DNA of 64,000 nt, taken from the NCBI GenBank assembly GCA_002105175.1, contig MCGE01000001.1, forward strand, positions 1,612,001 through 1,676,000, given 5' to 3'. How positions within the stretch are numbered: the first letter of the stretch is position 1; each line of letters begins with the position of its first letter. The position numbers and the translations under genes are program-made. Shown here in pieces: positions 48,601 through 61,191 of the stretch. The stretch comes from Absidia repens (taxonomy: Eukaryota > Mucoromycota > Mucoromycetes > Mucorales > Cunninghamellaceae). Below the pieces are notes generated by a model. That model saw nothing but the letters and a program-made list of their open reading frames with translations. It was not told the origin of the DNA and did no database searches.

Positions 48601-50258
48601 GAGCCGACCTTGATAATGGATGACAAACACATGGCCTCCTCTTTGTATCGTCCACTGCTATCCCGATTTGCAGCTATCATATGGCTGATATCTTTGCCTG
48701 TGTATTGTTCTGGGGTGCTGATCATTTGAGACATCAATCCATTCGCTGGGATATTCCACATGTTGGTTGGTAGTGATTTCAATAGTTCCAAGTTCAACAC
48801 GTCCCTGTATACAAACAAACAAAAAAAACAGTTAGTATATTTTGCCATAATTTCCCAATTCAATAAATAAATCAAATATTTACCCATTGTATGCAACCAG
48901 TTGACTTGATTCGCTAACGTTTTGCCAACTAAAGTAAACCCGCGCAGCCTTGGTGAGTGAGCCTTTGTTGTTTGGGACACCATTATCGAGGAATTGGTGA
49001 TACATGGTTCGAGCGGTCGATGAAAGATGGCATCCAGAAGTATTGGTAAAAGTAGATGGATCAGGGGCCACCGTTTGATTGGGGTTGAAGAGTCGGCAAG
49101 GAAAATAGATTTCAGGTACATTGGAAGGATCTTTGGGTGTGAGGACATTGGAGCAAGAGGGGGCCAAAGATTTGTCCTGAAATAAGAAGGATGCATCATA
49201 ACCACCGGCATTGAGAGGAGGATACAAAATATTGGAGGACGCATTGATGTTCGGTGCAGCAGGATGACCGTCCCAGTCCGCCAAAAGATACGCCCAACCG
49301 TTGATGATCAAGTAGCCATTGTTGACTTGTCCGCCTTCGACACTAAGAGGAGGGGTTGGACATACTGCCTGTGTGAAACCAAATGTCAAAGCCCCTACAA
49401 AGGCCATTGTGATCAAAATAAAAGATAGGAGCCCAATTTTTTCACGCCAAGCAGATTGAGCAGGCCCTTTCGGAATTCCTATGCATCATTCAAAAAAAAA
49501 AAGTATAAATAAAATGGATCAAATAAGTAAATCTGTTATGATGATAAACAAAAAAAAAAAAAAAAATTACCAAATACGCTGAGAAAGGCACCAGGAATAC
49601 AACAGGTAAGTAGACGACAATAGGTTTGCCAAGGGTCCGGCAGCTTTTCCCAAAAAGTCAATGGCCTTTTCAAGTCAATGGCGCCGTCATAATCATCGTC
49701 ATCGTCATGTCCTCCGGCAGAGCCAATAACCTGAGCACGATGGTCTGCCCCAGTACGTCGTTTCGATTTTTCCCTTCCAAGTATACTTCTTCCACGTTGA
49801 AGCATCCGTGATGCCGTAGATGGTCGTCGTTCCAATCCTCCTGCGCCTCCAGTGCTGCCACTTTCTTCATTGTTGTTGGTAGCATTGTTTTGTTGTTGTT
49901 GTTGTTGATATGTTGGTTTCCTTTCTAACCGTCGATTCGTAGAGGGAGTCCGTTCCACCACTTGTTGTTGCTGATCGTGCTCTGACGGCTGCTGAATAGG
50001 TTGATTTCCAGTAGAACTCGGTGCCACCATATCTTGACCCCGTTGGGCAGCTCTTTGGCGGTAGTAGTATTGTCGATGTGATGGATCTACGCGTTCACGG
50101 TCCGGGCGCACCAGCGATTTTTGTCTCCTAGGCGTCCTTGTGGTAGTACCATCGTTGTTATCTGAAGTAGTGGCTCTTCGACTGAGGCGAGACGAAGTAG
50201 AGGCATTGCGATTCAAAGCAGAGCTGGCTGTGTTTGCGTTGGTGTGGTTGTGTTCCAT
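45606..50258 (-). CDS. Chitin synthase, class IV (Chs3-type)
   Basis: Six minus-strand exons: 50258-49571, 49478-48884, 48804-48214, 48096-47189, 47093-46802, 46722-45606; 4191 nt, 1396 aa. A disordered basic/Gln-rich N-terminus (about 200 aa) is followed by a membrane segment near 240-262, a lumenal domain, membrane segments near 506-535, the glycosyltransferase-2 domain from about 690 ([27 protein letters not shown] near 998, SQRRRWINS near 1043), a cluster of C-terminal membrane helices and [10 protein letters not shown] near 1160. These are the UDP-GlcNAc binding, catalytic and Q(R/Q)RRW motifs of chitin synthases; SWG(D)TR is typical of class IV. There is no myosin motor. The product polymerises cell-wall chitin at the plasma membrane. 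The Gln/Pro-rich tail ends in poly-Pro. It shares a 1.5-kb divergent spacer with the Pho13-type gene. Confidence 0.93.
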
Positions 50259-51753
50259 CTAATGAATCGATCGGTGAATGGGCTAGATACGTGAATGGAG
50301 TAGGTGAAAAAAAAAAAAAAAATACGGTGATATGGATAGACTATATAACTAATAATAAAGTTGTCGTACAGAATAAAGGGTGTGAAGGAGAGGGGGGGAT
50401 ATCTACAAGCGAGAAGCAAAGGGTAAAGAAAGGTACTGAAATAAAAAAGAGTTGGATATAGTTTCGTACTGTACAATCAAGCAAGAGAATTCAAAAGTTG
50501 CATGTCCCCTTGGTAGCAACAATAATAATATTAATAAAAAGAGCAGAGATAAACTAAAAATAAAGAGGAAAAGAAAAAAGGAGGAAAAGAAAAAGAAACT
50601 TTTATAGGTGTAACAAAATCCCAATTCTTTGATTTAAGGTATTTTTAAACATCCGCCTTGCCCCTTCCCCTCACCCCATTCTCTCGCTCTCTCTCTCCAA
50701 TAAAATATCCTTATTACACAGTTTATATATCAGGTAATGAATGGTACCACTTTATTGAGTAAAGGTCGAGAATATTTCATTCTTTTACCACACTAAATTA
50801 TATTTACCGTCTCTCCTTTCCCCCACTTTGTGTCACCCCCACGGATCTTCATTAACATTATTTACTGTGGTGCTAAAGGATTTGCTTTTTTTGTTACTGT
50901 ATTGTATCATATCATACTTGTTATGATATGCAATACTATTCTTGTATCCACAGACCACCCTTTACAGTACATGAGCTTTCACTAACCGCTGTACCTTTTC
51001 TTTCTATGTATGTATCTGTCCTTGTAGATCCGTTGACCATTAACATATCATATTGCCCCAAGCTTTTCTTCCTCTTTTTATTTTTTTAAGCCCAGATGAG
51101 AAAATCGCTGGGTAAACACTTGCCTTTTTTAAAGTTATCGGGAAAGTCTTCTTTATTTTTCTGTTAAGTCGATCATCCTCATCGTACTAGTGCTACCATC
51201 ATTACCGTATTGTTATTGTTATTGTTATTGTTATCATCATCATCGTCATCATTTACGCAGGCACCTTAAATCATGGTATCGTTTTTTTTTTTTTATCATA
51301 TCATATCTTGAATATTAATGTTGTTATCATATGGATCGACAAGTATCATAGCCGATGACTTTTTGATCTTGATATTTATTTGGATGCCTTTGCATATATT
51401 GTAATAATAAGCTTGAGTTGTTTACTGGGTGTGATGATTTACAAAAGTGGCTGAAAATCATTGCTGCCACAAAGAAAAAGGGATGATGGCCGACGCCTGG
51501 TCCTCTCCTCCCACTTTATTAAATACATGAACCAAAAAGGACCACGTGGTACTAAACTGTTGAAACAGTCGGTTTCTTATTTATATCATACTGCATTTCA
51601 ATGACAAATGTGGTTCCTCCAACCTGTCAAGCGAAAAATAAAAAACAACAATACATCCCACCACCACCAAGAGCGGCGTTTTAAATCATTGGTGTTATCT
51701 TTTCTTTTTTTTTTTTTTTTCTGCGTTCTCGTCTCCCTTTCGTCCCCAACACA
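50259..51753. other. Divergent promoter region
   Basis: About 1.5 kb between chitin synthase (-) and the HAD phosphatase (+). It has homopolymer runs, GTTATT repeats at 51203-51230 and a T-run at 51280-51290, and CT-rich DNA just before 51754. No coding exon or repeat-family copy was recognised. Confidence 0.5.
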
Positions 51754-53046
51754 ATGACTAAAAAACTCACCACTCCCCAAGAATACGACGCCTTTTTGGA
51801 TAAGTTTGATAACTTCCTATTCGATTGTGATGGTAAGTCTTCCTATTATTATTTTTTTAAACTTGAAACCAACTTGAATACGGGACTCCAACTTCTTTTT
51901 TTACAGGTGTACTTTGGCATGGAACTGTTCTTATTCCAGGTGTACTTGAAGCCATGCAAAAGCTTCGTCAAAGAGGTAAGGACCGGGTGGTGAAAGAGAT
52001 ACATATTATTCTACACAATATATTGATACTGACTTTTTCATACTCTTGATGGTGTTGTGTCTGGGGGGGATATTTAGGGAAAAAGATCTATTTTGTCACC
52101 AACAACAGTACCACTTCAAGAGCATCCTTCCTCAAGAAATTCGAAAAGTTGGGTATTCAAGCCGACATTGTAAGTAAAGTTTTGTATATATGACTTGGCA
52201 TGGGATTATAGTTTTGGTCTAATAATGTTTCTCTCTATGTTTCTCTCTATTCTTGTGTGATGATTATAGGACGAAATCTTCAGCTCTGCTTTTGCGACTG
52301 CGTCTTATCTGAAAAATGTATTGGATTTTCCAAAGGACAAAAAGGTGTATGTGATTGGTATGACTGGTATTACCGAAGAACTTGCTCATGAAGGAATTCA
52401 AAGCTGTGGTGCCGAAGTAAGCGGAAATGACATGATGTAGCAAAGATCCTCTGACCATAATAACTCTAATTATTTTTTTGGGGGGGGGATTATATTTAGG
52501 CTGATAGTGGGTTAATAGATAATGATGCCATTCCAAATGATCCATCCGTGGGTGCTGTAGTGGTTGGGTTGGATACGCAAGTGAACTACAAGAAATATGC
52601 AAAGGCTTTCAACTACTTGCGCAATAATACCGGGATTCCTTTCATTGCCACCAATGAAGATACCACCTTCCCCATTCATGGAACACTTCATCCTGGTGCT
52701 GGATCCATTGCAGCTCCATTGATTACTGCTTTGAATCGACGACCTGATATTGTCCTTGGAAAACCTGCTCAAAACATGATGGAAGCCATTTTTGCTCAGT
52801 AAGTGCTGAGCTATTCGACAAAGGGTTATCACCATATCCATGTATAACGTGACGCATTTGTACTGATTTTTTAATTTTTCTTTTTCTTTTTCTTATTAGA
52901 TATCATCTGGATAAATCAAAAACCTGCATGATCGGCGATCGTCTTGACACTGATATTGATTTCGGTTTAAAAGGTGGTTTGGAAACATTGTGTGTTTTAA
53001 CAGGTATATAGAAATCAATGTGCCTTCTCATTCTGTGTCACTTCCG

Positions 53047-53077
<31 letters not shown>

Positions 53078-53178
53078 TTATAGGTGTGTCATCTGAACAG
53101 GAACTTTTGGATCCTGAAAATAAGATCAAACCTACTTACTACGTGGATAGCTTTGCAGTATTTGGTGAATCAGACTAA
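51754..53178 (+). CDS. PHO13: HAD phosphatase of the p-nitrophenylphosphatase/phosphoglycolate phosphatase type
   Basis: Seven exons: 51754-51832, 51907-51975, 52078-52169, 52270-52416, 52500-52798, 52900-53003, 53084-53178; 885 nt, 294 aa, the normal size. HAD motifs are complete: FLFDCDGVLW with Asp24 and Asp26, VTNNSTTSR (motif II), LGKPAQNM with the Lys, and [10 protein letters not shown] (motif III/IV). A C2 cap lies between motifs II and III. Pho13/PGP proteins are cytosolic metabolite-repair phosphatases that remove side products such as 2-phosphoglycolate, 4-phosphoerythronate and 2-phospholactate. AATAAA at 53278. Confidence 0.93.
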
Positions 53179-53517
53179 ACAGATAGATAGATAGATGATT
53201 ATATAGATATAATAGTTTAGTTAGTAAATGATCTTTTGACTTCATTATTGTTTGTATTTTTATGATGTTTGTATTCGAATAAAATTGGCTATATTGCATA
53301 TATCATGTGGATTGATGTTTTATATTATGTGTTTGGTCTGAAGTATGTATATAGGGGTGGGGGGAAGGGAGGCGGCGGTATGATAGTTGAAAAATCCAAA
53401 AAAAATGTTTCAAACGCCGATGCTACTGCCAATAAAATTGCGGCACTTTTTGAAGGAACGGGGTCATCAAATCCGCTTTTTGTCTCACTCTTCCTTTTTT
53501 TTTTCACTTCAAACAAT

Positions 53518-54487
53518 ATGAGCCCTAGTGTACGTAATATTATATTCAGCAGATCCACTTTTTCGTTTACTAGTTAGAAAACGATATACTATTACTCCGC
53601 TACTAACACATGTTTTTATTCTTTTAGAACCAACCTACTCAAGAACAACTCGATGGTATGTAGACAACACGCCCCCTTGATGTCCAGGTTTCATCTGTTT
53701 TGGATGATGACAGTTTAGCACCAAGACAATATTACTTTTTATTAATACCTATTTTATATGATTTTTTTTTTATTTGAATAGAATGGAAGGAAGCCTTCTC
53801 TTTATATGATAAAAAGGGTAACAGCACCGTGTCCTCCACCAATCTCGGTGACTTGTTACGTGGCCTTGGACAAAACCCTACGCAAGCTGAAGTCCGCGAA
53901 CTCATCAAGTCTGTAGGTGGAAGTGAAAAGCAAGGTAAGTGCAATCGTACTCTTTATCGTTTCCTTCTTCCTTTTTTTATTTCTTATTTTTTTTTTATTG
54001 CTTGCTTATGTAACTACGACATTTTTATATATCTTTATTAGAGGTGGATATTGACTTTGGTACCTTTTTGACCATTCTTACTCGTCCCGATGGATTCAAG
54101 CCCGCTGGCTCTTCCCAAGAATTCATTCAAGGCTTCCAAGTCTTTGACAAGGAAGGTGATGGTTATATCTCTGCTGGTGAACTTCGTTACGGTAAACAAC
54201 AACAAAATCTTAGAGTGTATAGTACTTTTTTTTTGACTAGGCCATTGTTATGCTTATTATATATAGTCTTGACCAACCTCGGTGAAAAGCTTTCCGATGA
54301 AGAAGTCGATGAACTGTTGAAGGAAGTCGAAGTTGGCAAAGATGGCCGAATCAACTATGTCGGTAAGTACCTATCATTACAGACGAAAATGCGATCAGCT
54401 GTATACTCACTCCACTCACGTCTTCTCTATCCTATATATTTATATTGCGATTATCTAGATTTTGTTACTTTGGTTTTATCTAACTAG
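53518..54487 (+). CDS. MLC1: Myosin essential light chain (Cdc4/Mlc1 type)
   Basis: Six exons: 53518-53529 (12 nt), 53628-53655, 53782-53934, 54042-54191, 54267-54362, 54459-54487; 468 nt, 155 aa. The sequence follows the Cdc4/Mlc1 pattern: [80 protein letters not shown] and DFVTLVLSN at the end. Four EF-hand folds are expected; only the third ([12 protein letters not shown]) keeps a calcium-competent loop, as in many light chains. The protein would bind IQ motifs of type II and V myosins and work in septation and vesicle transport. The start depends on the 12-nt first exon (MSPS), with GTACGT donor and a TACTAAC branch point in the intron. AATAAA at 54649. Confidence 0.92.
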
Positions 54488-55169
54488 ATATACAAAGCAC
54501 ACCTCATTTCTATGATCTCTCCATCTCCTCTCCTCCGCCTTTTTTTTTCTCTTCCCCTTTATCTCTATCTATTTCTTGTTTGATCAGGAATACATTTTTG
54601 ATTTATACACACACCCCTTTACATACTCAGTTATAGTATTTTATTGATAATAAAGTTATCATATACCGACCTTTTATTTTTTCTATCTGCCTTTATAAAT
54701 AAATGCATCCTTTTTATCACGCTTTGAATGTATTGTTGTTTTGTCGAAATATATGCTGTACTCGGACTGTTTGAATGTTGTGCCATATCTTTGAATAATG
54801 CCTTTTTCTCTTTTAAGTTGTACTATCCGTATACTGTATACAGTATAGATATAATTTTAGTTTACATATGATAATGGATGTTGAATGGATTTTATGCCCT
54901 GAAAGATCTCAAAACACACATCCCTGATGAATTGTCTACAAACAAGAGTTTCTCGTTACTGCCTTTGCCAAACGTTTTAGCGGTATATATATATATCAGG
55001 TAGGTGATGTTTGAATACTGTATCTAAAACGACGTGTTTATGTCATTGTCACAATCTTGGACCCCTCATTCAGTAGACATCTCACTCATTTCGCTGTCAC
55101 ATATTTTATTTTATATACTAATCATAAAAAAACAATCTTAAAAGATGATGTACTCTACTGGACAAAAGC
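54488..55169. other. Intergenic DNA downstream of the light chain
   Basis: CT-rich then AT-rich DNA with AATAAA at 54649. No gene was seen. Confidence 0.45.
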
Positions 55170-55640
55170 ATCAGAAAGACTGTAAATGGGTATCTTTTTA
55201 TTGAAGCATAACAGTGGTTACCCCTAATCTAAAAGGGCGATGGTGAAAGGAATCTATTATATAAGACATGGGAGACACTAGTGGGACTTTTTTTTCATTG
55301 AAGCAAATGAAAAAGGACATATTTTATTCAAATATAGATAGAAACTATGGACAAAATAATGCTAAATTAAGCTAATGAAGGTTCCAAACGCCAACTAATG
55401 GTGATTCCAAAACCTGAATCCAAAATGAAAGGGTTTCCCCATGCATGATGTGGTCTCTTATCTGACAACGCTTCAAAACTAGACCTGACACTAATCTAAG
55501 ATCAGCACAACCCCAAAGAAATTGAATCGTGAAGAAAAAATAAAAAAGGAAGAGAGAGCGAAAAAAAAGCGGGTAAATAAAAGTTCACGTGGGCGGGATT
55601 TGAAGTATTTTAATCGTCTCTCATAAGCTCTTTTTCGTCC
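55170..55640 (-). repeat. Dispersed repeat family R1, copy f
   Basis: Nearly full length on the minus strand: 'ttattgaagcataacagtgg', 'ggacatattttattcaaata', the core 'gggtttccccatgcatgatg', a purine-rich tract and the end 'cacgtgggcgggatttgaag'. The plus-oriented end is therefore TTCAAATCCCGCCCACGTG, the best-preserved form of that border. Confidence 0.75.
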
Positions 55641-56812
55641 GTTACCTTGGTGCATCCAAAAATGGAAACCTTCCTTTTTTTTTCTTGCTTTCCTTTCTGC
55701 ATCAACTCCATGTAACATGATTAGATGGATTATTCTCATCTCATCCCAGGAATTACGATTATTCAACATTGACGATGCGAAGACCCCGTCTTTCTTACAA
55801 CAGTCAACACCACTCAACATCGCAGCATCGAAGCTCTGTCTCCTTTTCAAAGCAATCACCGCCAATCAGCGTGAAAGCATGGTGGTCATCTTCTCTTAAC
55901 AGTACTGTAATTGCTACAATATCATTTTACAGTACTCGTCTTTTCTATTGAATGGCCTGGTAGACACCGTATCATATAATATGTACCTTTCTCCCTCGAC
56001 TGTACATTAAAGTAAACTAGCTATCCCTCCCCCTCTTCAATGTATAATAGTTTGCCATTCACCGTAGAAGTGTCTACTCTCTCACCTCTCTTATCTTATG
56101 TTTATTATACAATAAAATAATAATTATATGTCTTCAATGAATGTCTATACTAGTTCATATATATCAAATCGTGTTTTGAAGTAATATAAAGAGGTTCCTC
56201 TTCTTAGCTGGTTTGGTATAACTGCCTATAGTACCACCATTTTACATTTAAAACAACACCATCACCTCCTCTCAAGCTCCAGAAACCAACACCCTGTATT
56301 TTCTTCATGACACCATGACATCACAAACAAACAATAGTGCTACTACTATCAATGGCATACGTACTTTATTGATAAAGGAAAAAAAAAAAAAAAAGTGACC
56401 CTAAAATGAATCACTCCCTGTCACAAATACCCTTTTCCGAAGTATCAATAATCTAATTATCCACAAACACATTCTTCCATACATGAAACAATATGTTTGT
56501 AGACAATGAAGACAAAAACGCAATAGTACAAAAATAACAACAATGAAGACAATTTTGAGTTACAAAAGGAAAACGAATATCAGTTTATTTGGAGGAAACG
56601 AGAATGTATCATGTAAATAGTGACAACGGAGCGCAGTAAAGGGATGATGTGGAATGCAAATATGCGTAAACAAAAAAAAAAAAAAAAAAGGCGAGTGGAG
56701 AGAGGGAGAGAACGTGAGAGAAGATAATACAAAAGTTGGTAAAGCTAAAGATGTCAGAACTAGTATGTATATAAAAAAAAAAGCTGAAGCAGGAAGGGGG
56801 AGGCGAAATAAA
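55641..56812. other. Intergenic DNA
   Basis: Short frames on both strands around 55720-55950 show no motif. TTTATT at 56584-56589 gives AATAAA for the minus-strand sorting nexin gene. Confidence 0.4.
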
Positions 56813-59168
56813 CTAAATTTGATCGGGAATCTGATTGATTTCATTTCGCACTTCTTGCCATGATTCAAGGTTCTGTAGAAAAAAAGAAAGAAAAAAAAAA
56901 GATGTCATGTCAGTAAACATAACAATCCAATGATCCTCAAAGAAGCTTTCACTCTGCTCTTATATATATATATATACACCGATTGTTTACCTGTTGACAG
57001 TAGCGAATATGAGCCTTTGCATAGGCAATCAGCATTTCTTTCAAATCCCTAATCTTTTCTTGTTGGAATCGGTCTAAATCAGCCTGGACATCCCGAGATA
57101 TGCCAGTCAAATCATTCCGGGTAATTTCTAATGCTTCCTCAAGCTAATAAACAAAAGTAGTTAGTCCATGATCATTTCCCCCCTACGCTCATTTTTGAAA
57201 TCCCCACCCCCTTTTTTTTCAATAACACTTACCACAGCAATAGCATCCTTTGTTTTCCCGATTTGATTCCGCCGCGTGGCTACTGGATCTACATCAATCA
57301 ATCCTTGTAAGGTATGACCCACGGCATTGACCATTTGCATGGGACCTGACCAGGCATGGCGAGATCGTCGTCTCATGGGACTTGATAGGTTCGTGTTTGA
57401 CGTTGATGTTGTTGTTGATGTGGGAGAGATGGTGTCATGTTGTTGTTGTTGGTCGTGATGTGAATGATCCGCTGCGTATGGGTTATCGTAGACCGTAGAA
57501 GAAGGGTGTGCGATGGCGTTCCCGTCTGCATCGACCATACCATTATTAAGTTCGTCGATATCCACAGCATTTTGGCCGATGGTGTTTTCCCGCGCCATTG
57601 CTTCTTCCAATCGTCGTGATTCGCCTTCCATTTCGGTGAGCATTGCCAGCGATTCTTTCTTGTTGTGCAATGACTCTTCTATCATCTCTACTTGGGCATG
57701 TTTCATGTGTCGGAATTTGAGCACTTGTTTGATGGTTTGAGCAAATTGAGCATATTCTTGAATAGGTTCGGCAAAATCCCCTTCGAGCATCGTCACCTAA
57801 TGTACAAGAAAAGTCATCAAGTGAGAAAACACGACCTATATTTATAGTAGCAACAGACTCCTGACTCAGATTTCCTTTTTGTTTTTTTTTACCATTTCAC
57901 CAGTGTTAGAGTAAGATGCATCTACAGCTTGTCCGATTTTTTCTATAGCGTTGGCCACTTCACCTTCTTCATTCAAACTAAATCCATTATAGACAGCACC
58001 AAGTTCAGCATAATCATTGGCGAGTTCTAAAACAGCAACAACAACAACATTCCCCCATTAGTTTCACTTGCCCAATCATTCTAAACATTGTCTAAAAAGA
58101 AAGGAACTTACCCCCTAAGCGACGAATAACTTTCCGTTGACTTTTTTCCAAATGGTTGTTCATGTAGTTGGCCACCCGATAAGTGAACTGTTCAGATTCT
58201 TCGAATTTCTGATCAGGATTTTTTAAAAGGTAAGCGGCCGACGGAACAGGTACCAGGTGACTTGCGAGGACCGTATTTGTCATTCCATGCGTGGCGGCAG
58301 TTTCGTTGCTGTATGTCATTTGTAGTGGGTTTTTGGGCAGAACAGATAACGGAGGGGAGTGAAGAACATCCGACTAATGTATAATAAAAAATATATATAC
58401 ATATGTATAGATAAACAAATTACCTCATTGCCATATTTTTTTTTCTATATATATATGCATTCTTACCCATGGGACACCACTTTCCAAAAATCGATGAAAG
58501 ACATGATCATGGCCGAGAACTGGATGTTTGGCAACACGATTCAAAAAGGTCTGCAACATTCTTTTTCGTTTTTCGACCATCGGCAAATCATCCTTAACAC
58601 GTGTTTGTAGAGCGGCATAATCAACTACGCATGCCAAAAAAAAAAAAAAACAAATATACGTTAGTCATCCCTCCTTAATTTTAGCCATTCCCTCACTAGC
58701 ACATATACGCACACAGACAAACACAGAGAGTATGATACTCTGTGTATATAATGATTACTTTTTTTTTTTTGCCACTTTCCATTTATACCTACCTATAGAA
58801 TGTTTTTCTGGTATTGGCGGCACGATGACCGTAGGATGGAGTTTGGTGAAGGATTTACAAAGTGATTCGAATTCGCTATAACGGTGTTTTGTCTCTATAT
58901 TCTAATAACAGTAATAAAACATACAAATAAAAAAAAACAATGAGTATTGTATTTCCCCTTCCCTTATTAGAGCAAGCCTAGCATATAAGATATATATATA
59001 TATGTATGTATTTACCCCAAGTCTGATATTGTAGGCTACGTAGGACTTTCCAGCAGAAGCGTCGGATTGTTTCTGTGATCCAGTGATGAAGATAAAAGTA
59101 TCATTGGTGGAGAGAAGCCGATTGATAGCGCAGTTACAAGAAGAAGGTTGTGGAATGGGTGTAGTCAT
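56813..59168 (-). CDS. SNX41: Sorting nexin Snx41/Atg20 (PX-BAR)
   Basis: Eight minus-strand exons: 59168-59016, 58901-58793, 58624-58467, 58373-58112, 58026-57893, 57796-57233, 57143-56991, 56872-56813; 1593 nt, 530 aa. The PX domain holds FIFITGSQKQ...GKSYVAYNI, RYSEFESL (Arg58, phosphoinositide contact), PPIPEKHS and KRKRMLQTFLNRV; it is followed by PWSDVLHSPPLSVLPKNP, characteristic of Snx41/Atg20. The remainder is a BAR-type helical domain split by a long polar insert (His/Gln/Ser-rich, about residues 340-430), also typical of this subfamily. The protein would act with Snx4/Atg24 in endosome-to-Golgi recycling and selective autophagy, on PI3P membranes. Confidence 0.9.
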
Positions 59169-60169
59169 TTCTATAAACAGACAACAACAAATGGAGTATG
59201 GGAAAAAGAGAGAAAGAGAGAGTCAATGGGATGTGAGATGAACGAAAAGAAAAAAAAAAAGAAACTTGGCACCAGTTTTCCTCAGCAAGGAAAATTTATG
59301 AAATTACTGAAAAATTCAAATGCCGATACCAGAGCGGGTTTTTTTTTTTTCTTGGCTGACGGGTTGGTTGCGATAGCGTTTGATAAAGGAAATCATCTTC
59401 TCGACCAACGAAATCCTACTAACTGTGAAGATAATTTTTAGTGTAATATTTGGAAGTTAATATTAAACAATCTATGGAGTTAATGGTATTAGCGTTGTGT
59501 ATAATAGGGAGCTCCACTTTGTCATGATAGGCTGCATAAGTCCGCCAAGCACTTTTTTTTTCTTATAATACAATGATACCAGGGACAATGGTTTACAATA
59601 AAAGTTTATTAGAAGCAACCAAAGTTATAAAGGATTAACTAAAAAGGGAATCGCATTTAATATGTCGCGCATGGAAAATATTCAAGACAGGTTTTTTGAT
59701 AAGTCAAAAGGATATTTTTTTATTCAGTAAAAGATATATATAACTAAAGAGGATGGAGAGAATAAACTCCAGCTGCAGGTAGAATAATAGTAAAGGAGAT
59801 GTCTAACTAAAGTGTTATTTCCTTTATACGATCGCCATTTACTGCTTTTGTCCCTCCGGAGGCTCGATATCATGTACAGTCATATTATTGCTTGGTATTC
59901 GCGAAGATTTGGTTGACGTCGGGTGAAACACCACACGCCATCAATCTGAGCCAATATGCCCCTACCCATATATTTGTCGTACTGTACTGTATTATTGTAG
60001 ACCAATACCACGTTTCTGCAGGTCACGCTATAAGCATTCATGCAGCCAAAAATATTCTAGAAAAAAGACACTGTAAAAACAGAAAAATCATTTGGAGGAA
60101 TATTCCTCAGGCCTAATCCATGCCAGTAACACCCATTGGAAATGCACTACAATAGGTCTATTTGAGATA
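59169..60169. other. Upstream region of SNX41 and intergenic DNA
   Basis: Open frames at 59148-59441 and 59892-60116 lack motifs and splice context. A- and T-runs are common. Nothing else was recognised. Confidence 0.4.
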
Positions 60170-61020
60170 GCATAAGGGACACTATTAAGGTATCTGGACA
60201 ATAGTTAACGCTAATATAAAGGGACGGATGTAAAACGGAATCTAAATATAATGTACAAAATAGACAAGACAAGAAATACTATAAATGGATATCTTTTATT
60301 GAAACATAGCAGCTGGCAATACTTATCTCAAGAGTCGATGGTAAAAATGGAACTAATGTATGAGACATGAAGGAGAGTATACAGTCAGAGGACGTTTTTC
60401 ATTAAAATATATCAAAAGTAGATATATTTTATTCAGCTGTAGGGTTACAAACTATGGACAAACTAAAGATAACTTTAAAAGAAATACGATATACAGTTCA
60501 AGGCAGGCAGGACATGATAAAAACTACAAATGGATATCTTGTACTGAAATATAACAACTGCATCATTAATTTAAAGAGACGGTAATAAAAAAGAGATCTA
60601 TTACACAATATGTGAGAGAGACGAATGGGATATTTTTTGATTAAAGTATGTAAAAAATATACAAATATACATATTTTATTCATATATAGATACAATTTAT
60701 GGGCAAACAAATGGATACTAAACTAAGCTAATGAAGACTTCAAAAAGCCAACTAATGGTGCCTTCAGATCTTAGATCCAAAATGAAAGGGTTTTCCCATG
60801 CATCTTGTAAACCCTGAGCTGAAAACGCTTCTAATCTAGTCTTGACACTAATCTAAGTCCAAAATAACTCCACAGAATTTGAATGGTGAAGAAAAAAAAG
60901 AAAAAACGAAAGAAAGAAAAAGAAAGAGAGAGAGAGAGAGACAGGCGCGGGGAATGGGAGTAAATAAATAAATAAAAAATATTCACGTGGGCGGGAATTA
61001 AAATCTTTTCTGTGGTGTTT
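60170..61020 (-). repeat. Dispersed repeat family R1, long copy g with amplified sub-repeats
   Basis: Minus-oriented copy in which the roughly 100-200 bp sub-repeat ('atggatatcttttattgaaa' followed by a segment like 'actaatctaaagggacgatgg' and 'catgagagagac') occurs about three times before the core 'gggttttcccatgcatcttg' at about 60788. A GA-rich tract and 'cacgtgggcgggaattaaaa' close the unit near 61005. Confidence 0.7.
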
Positions 61021-61191
61021 CGCTGTGAAAGCAAAATCCAAATCGTCTCGTTTAACGGGCGTTGACGCATACATTAGAATATATGTATGTCCTATTATAC
61101 TACCATGCGCCGTGCGGTAATGGTGGATTATATTGGTTTAATAGTGTTATTTTATTAGTATATATACCATCGACTAAACTTAGTTTGAATT

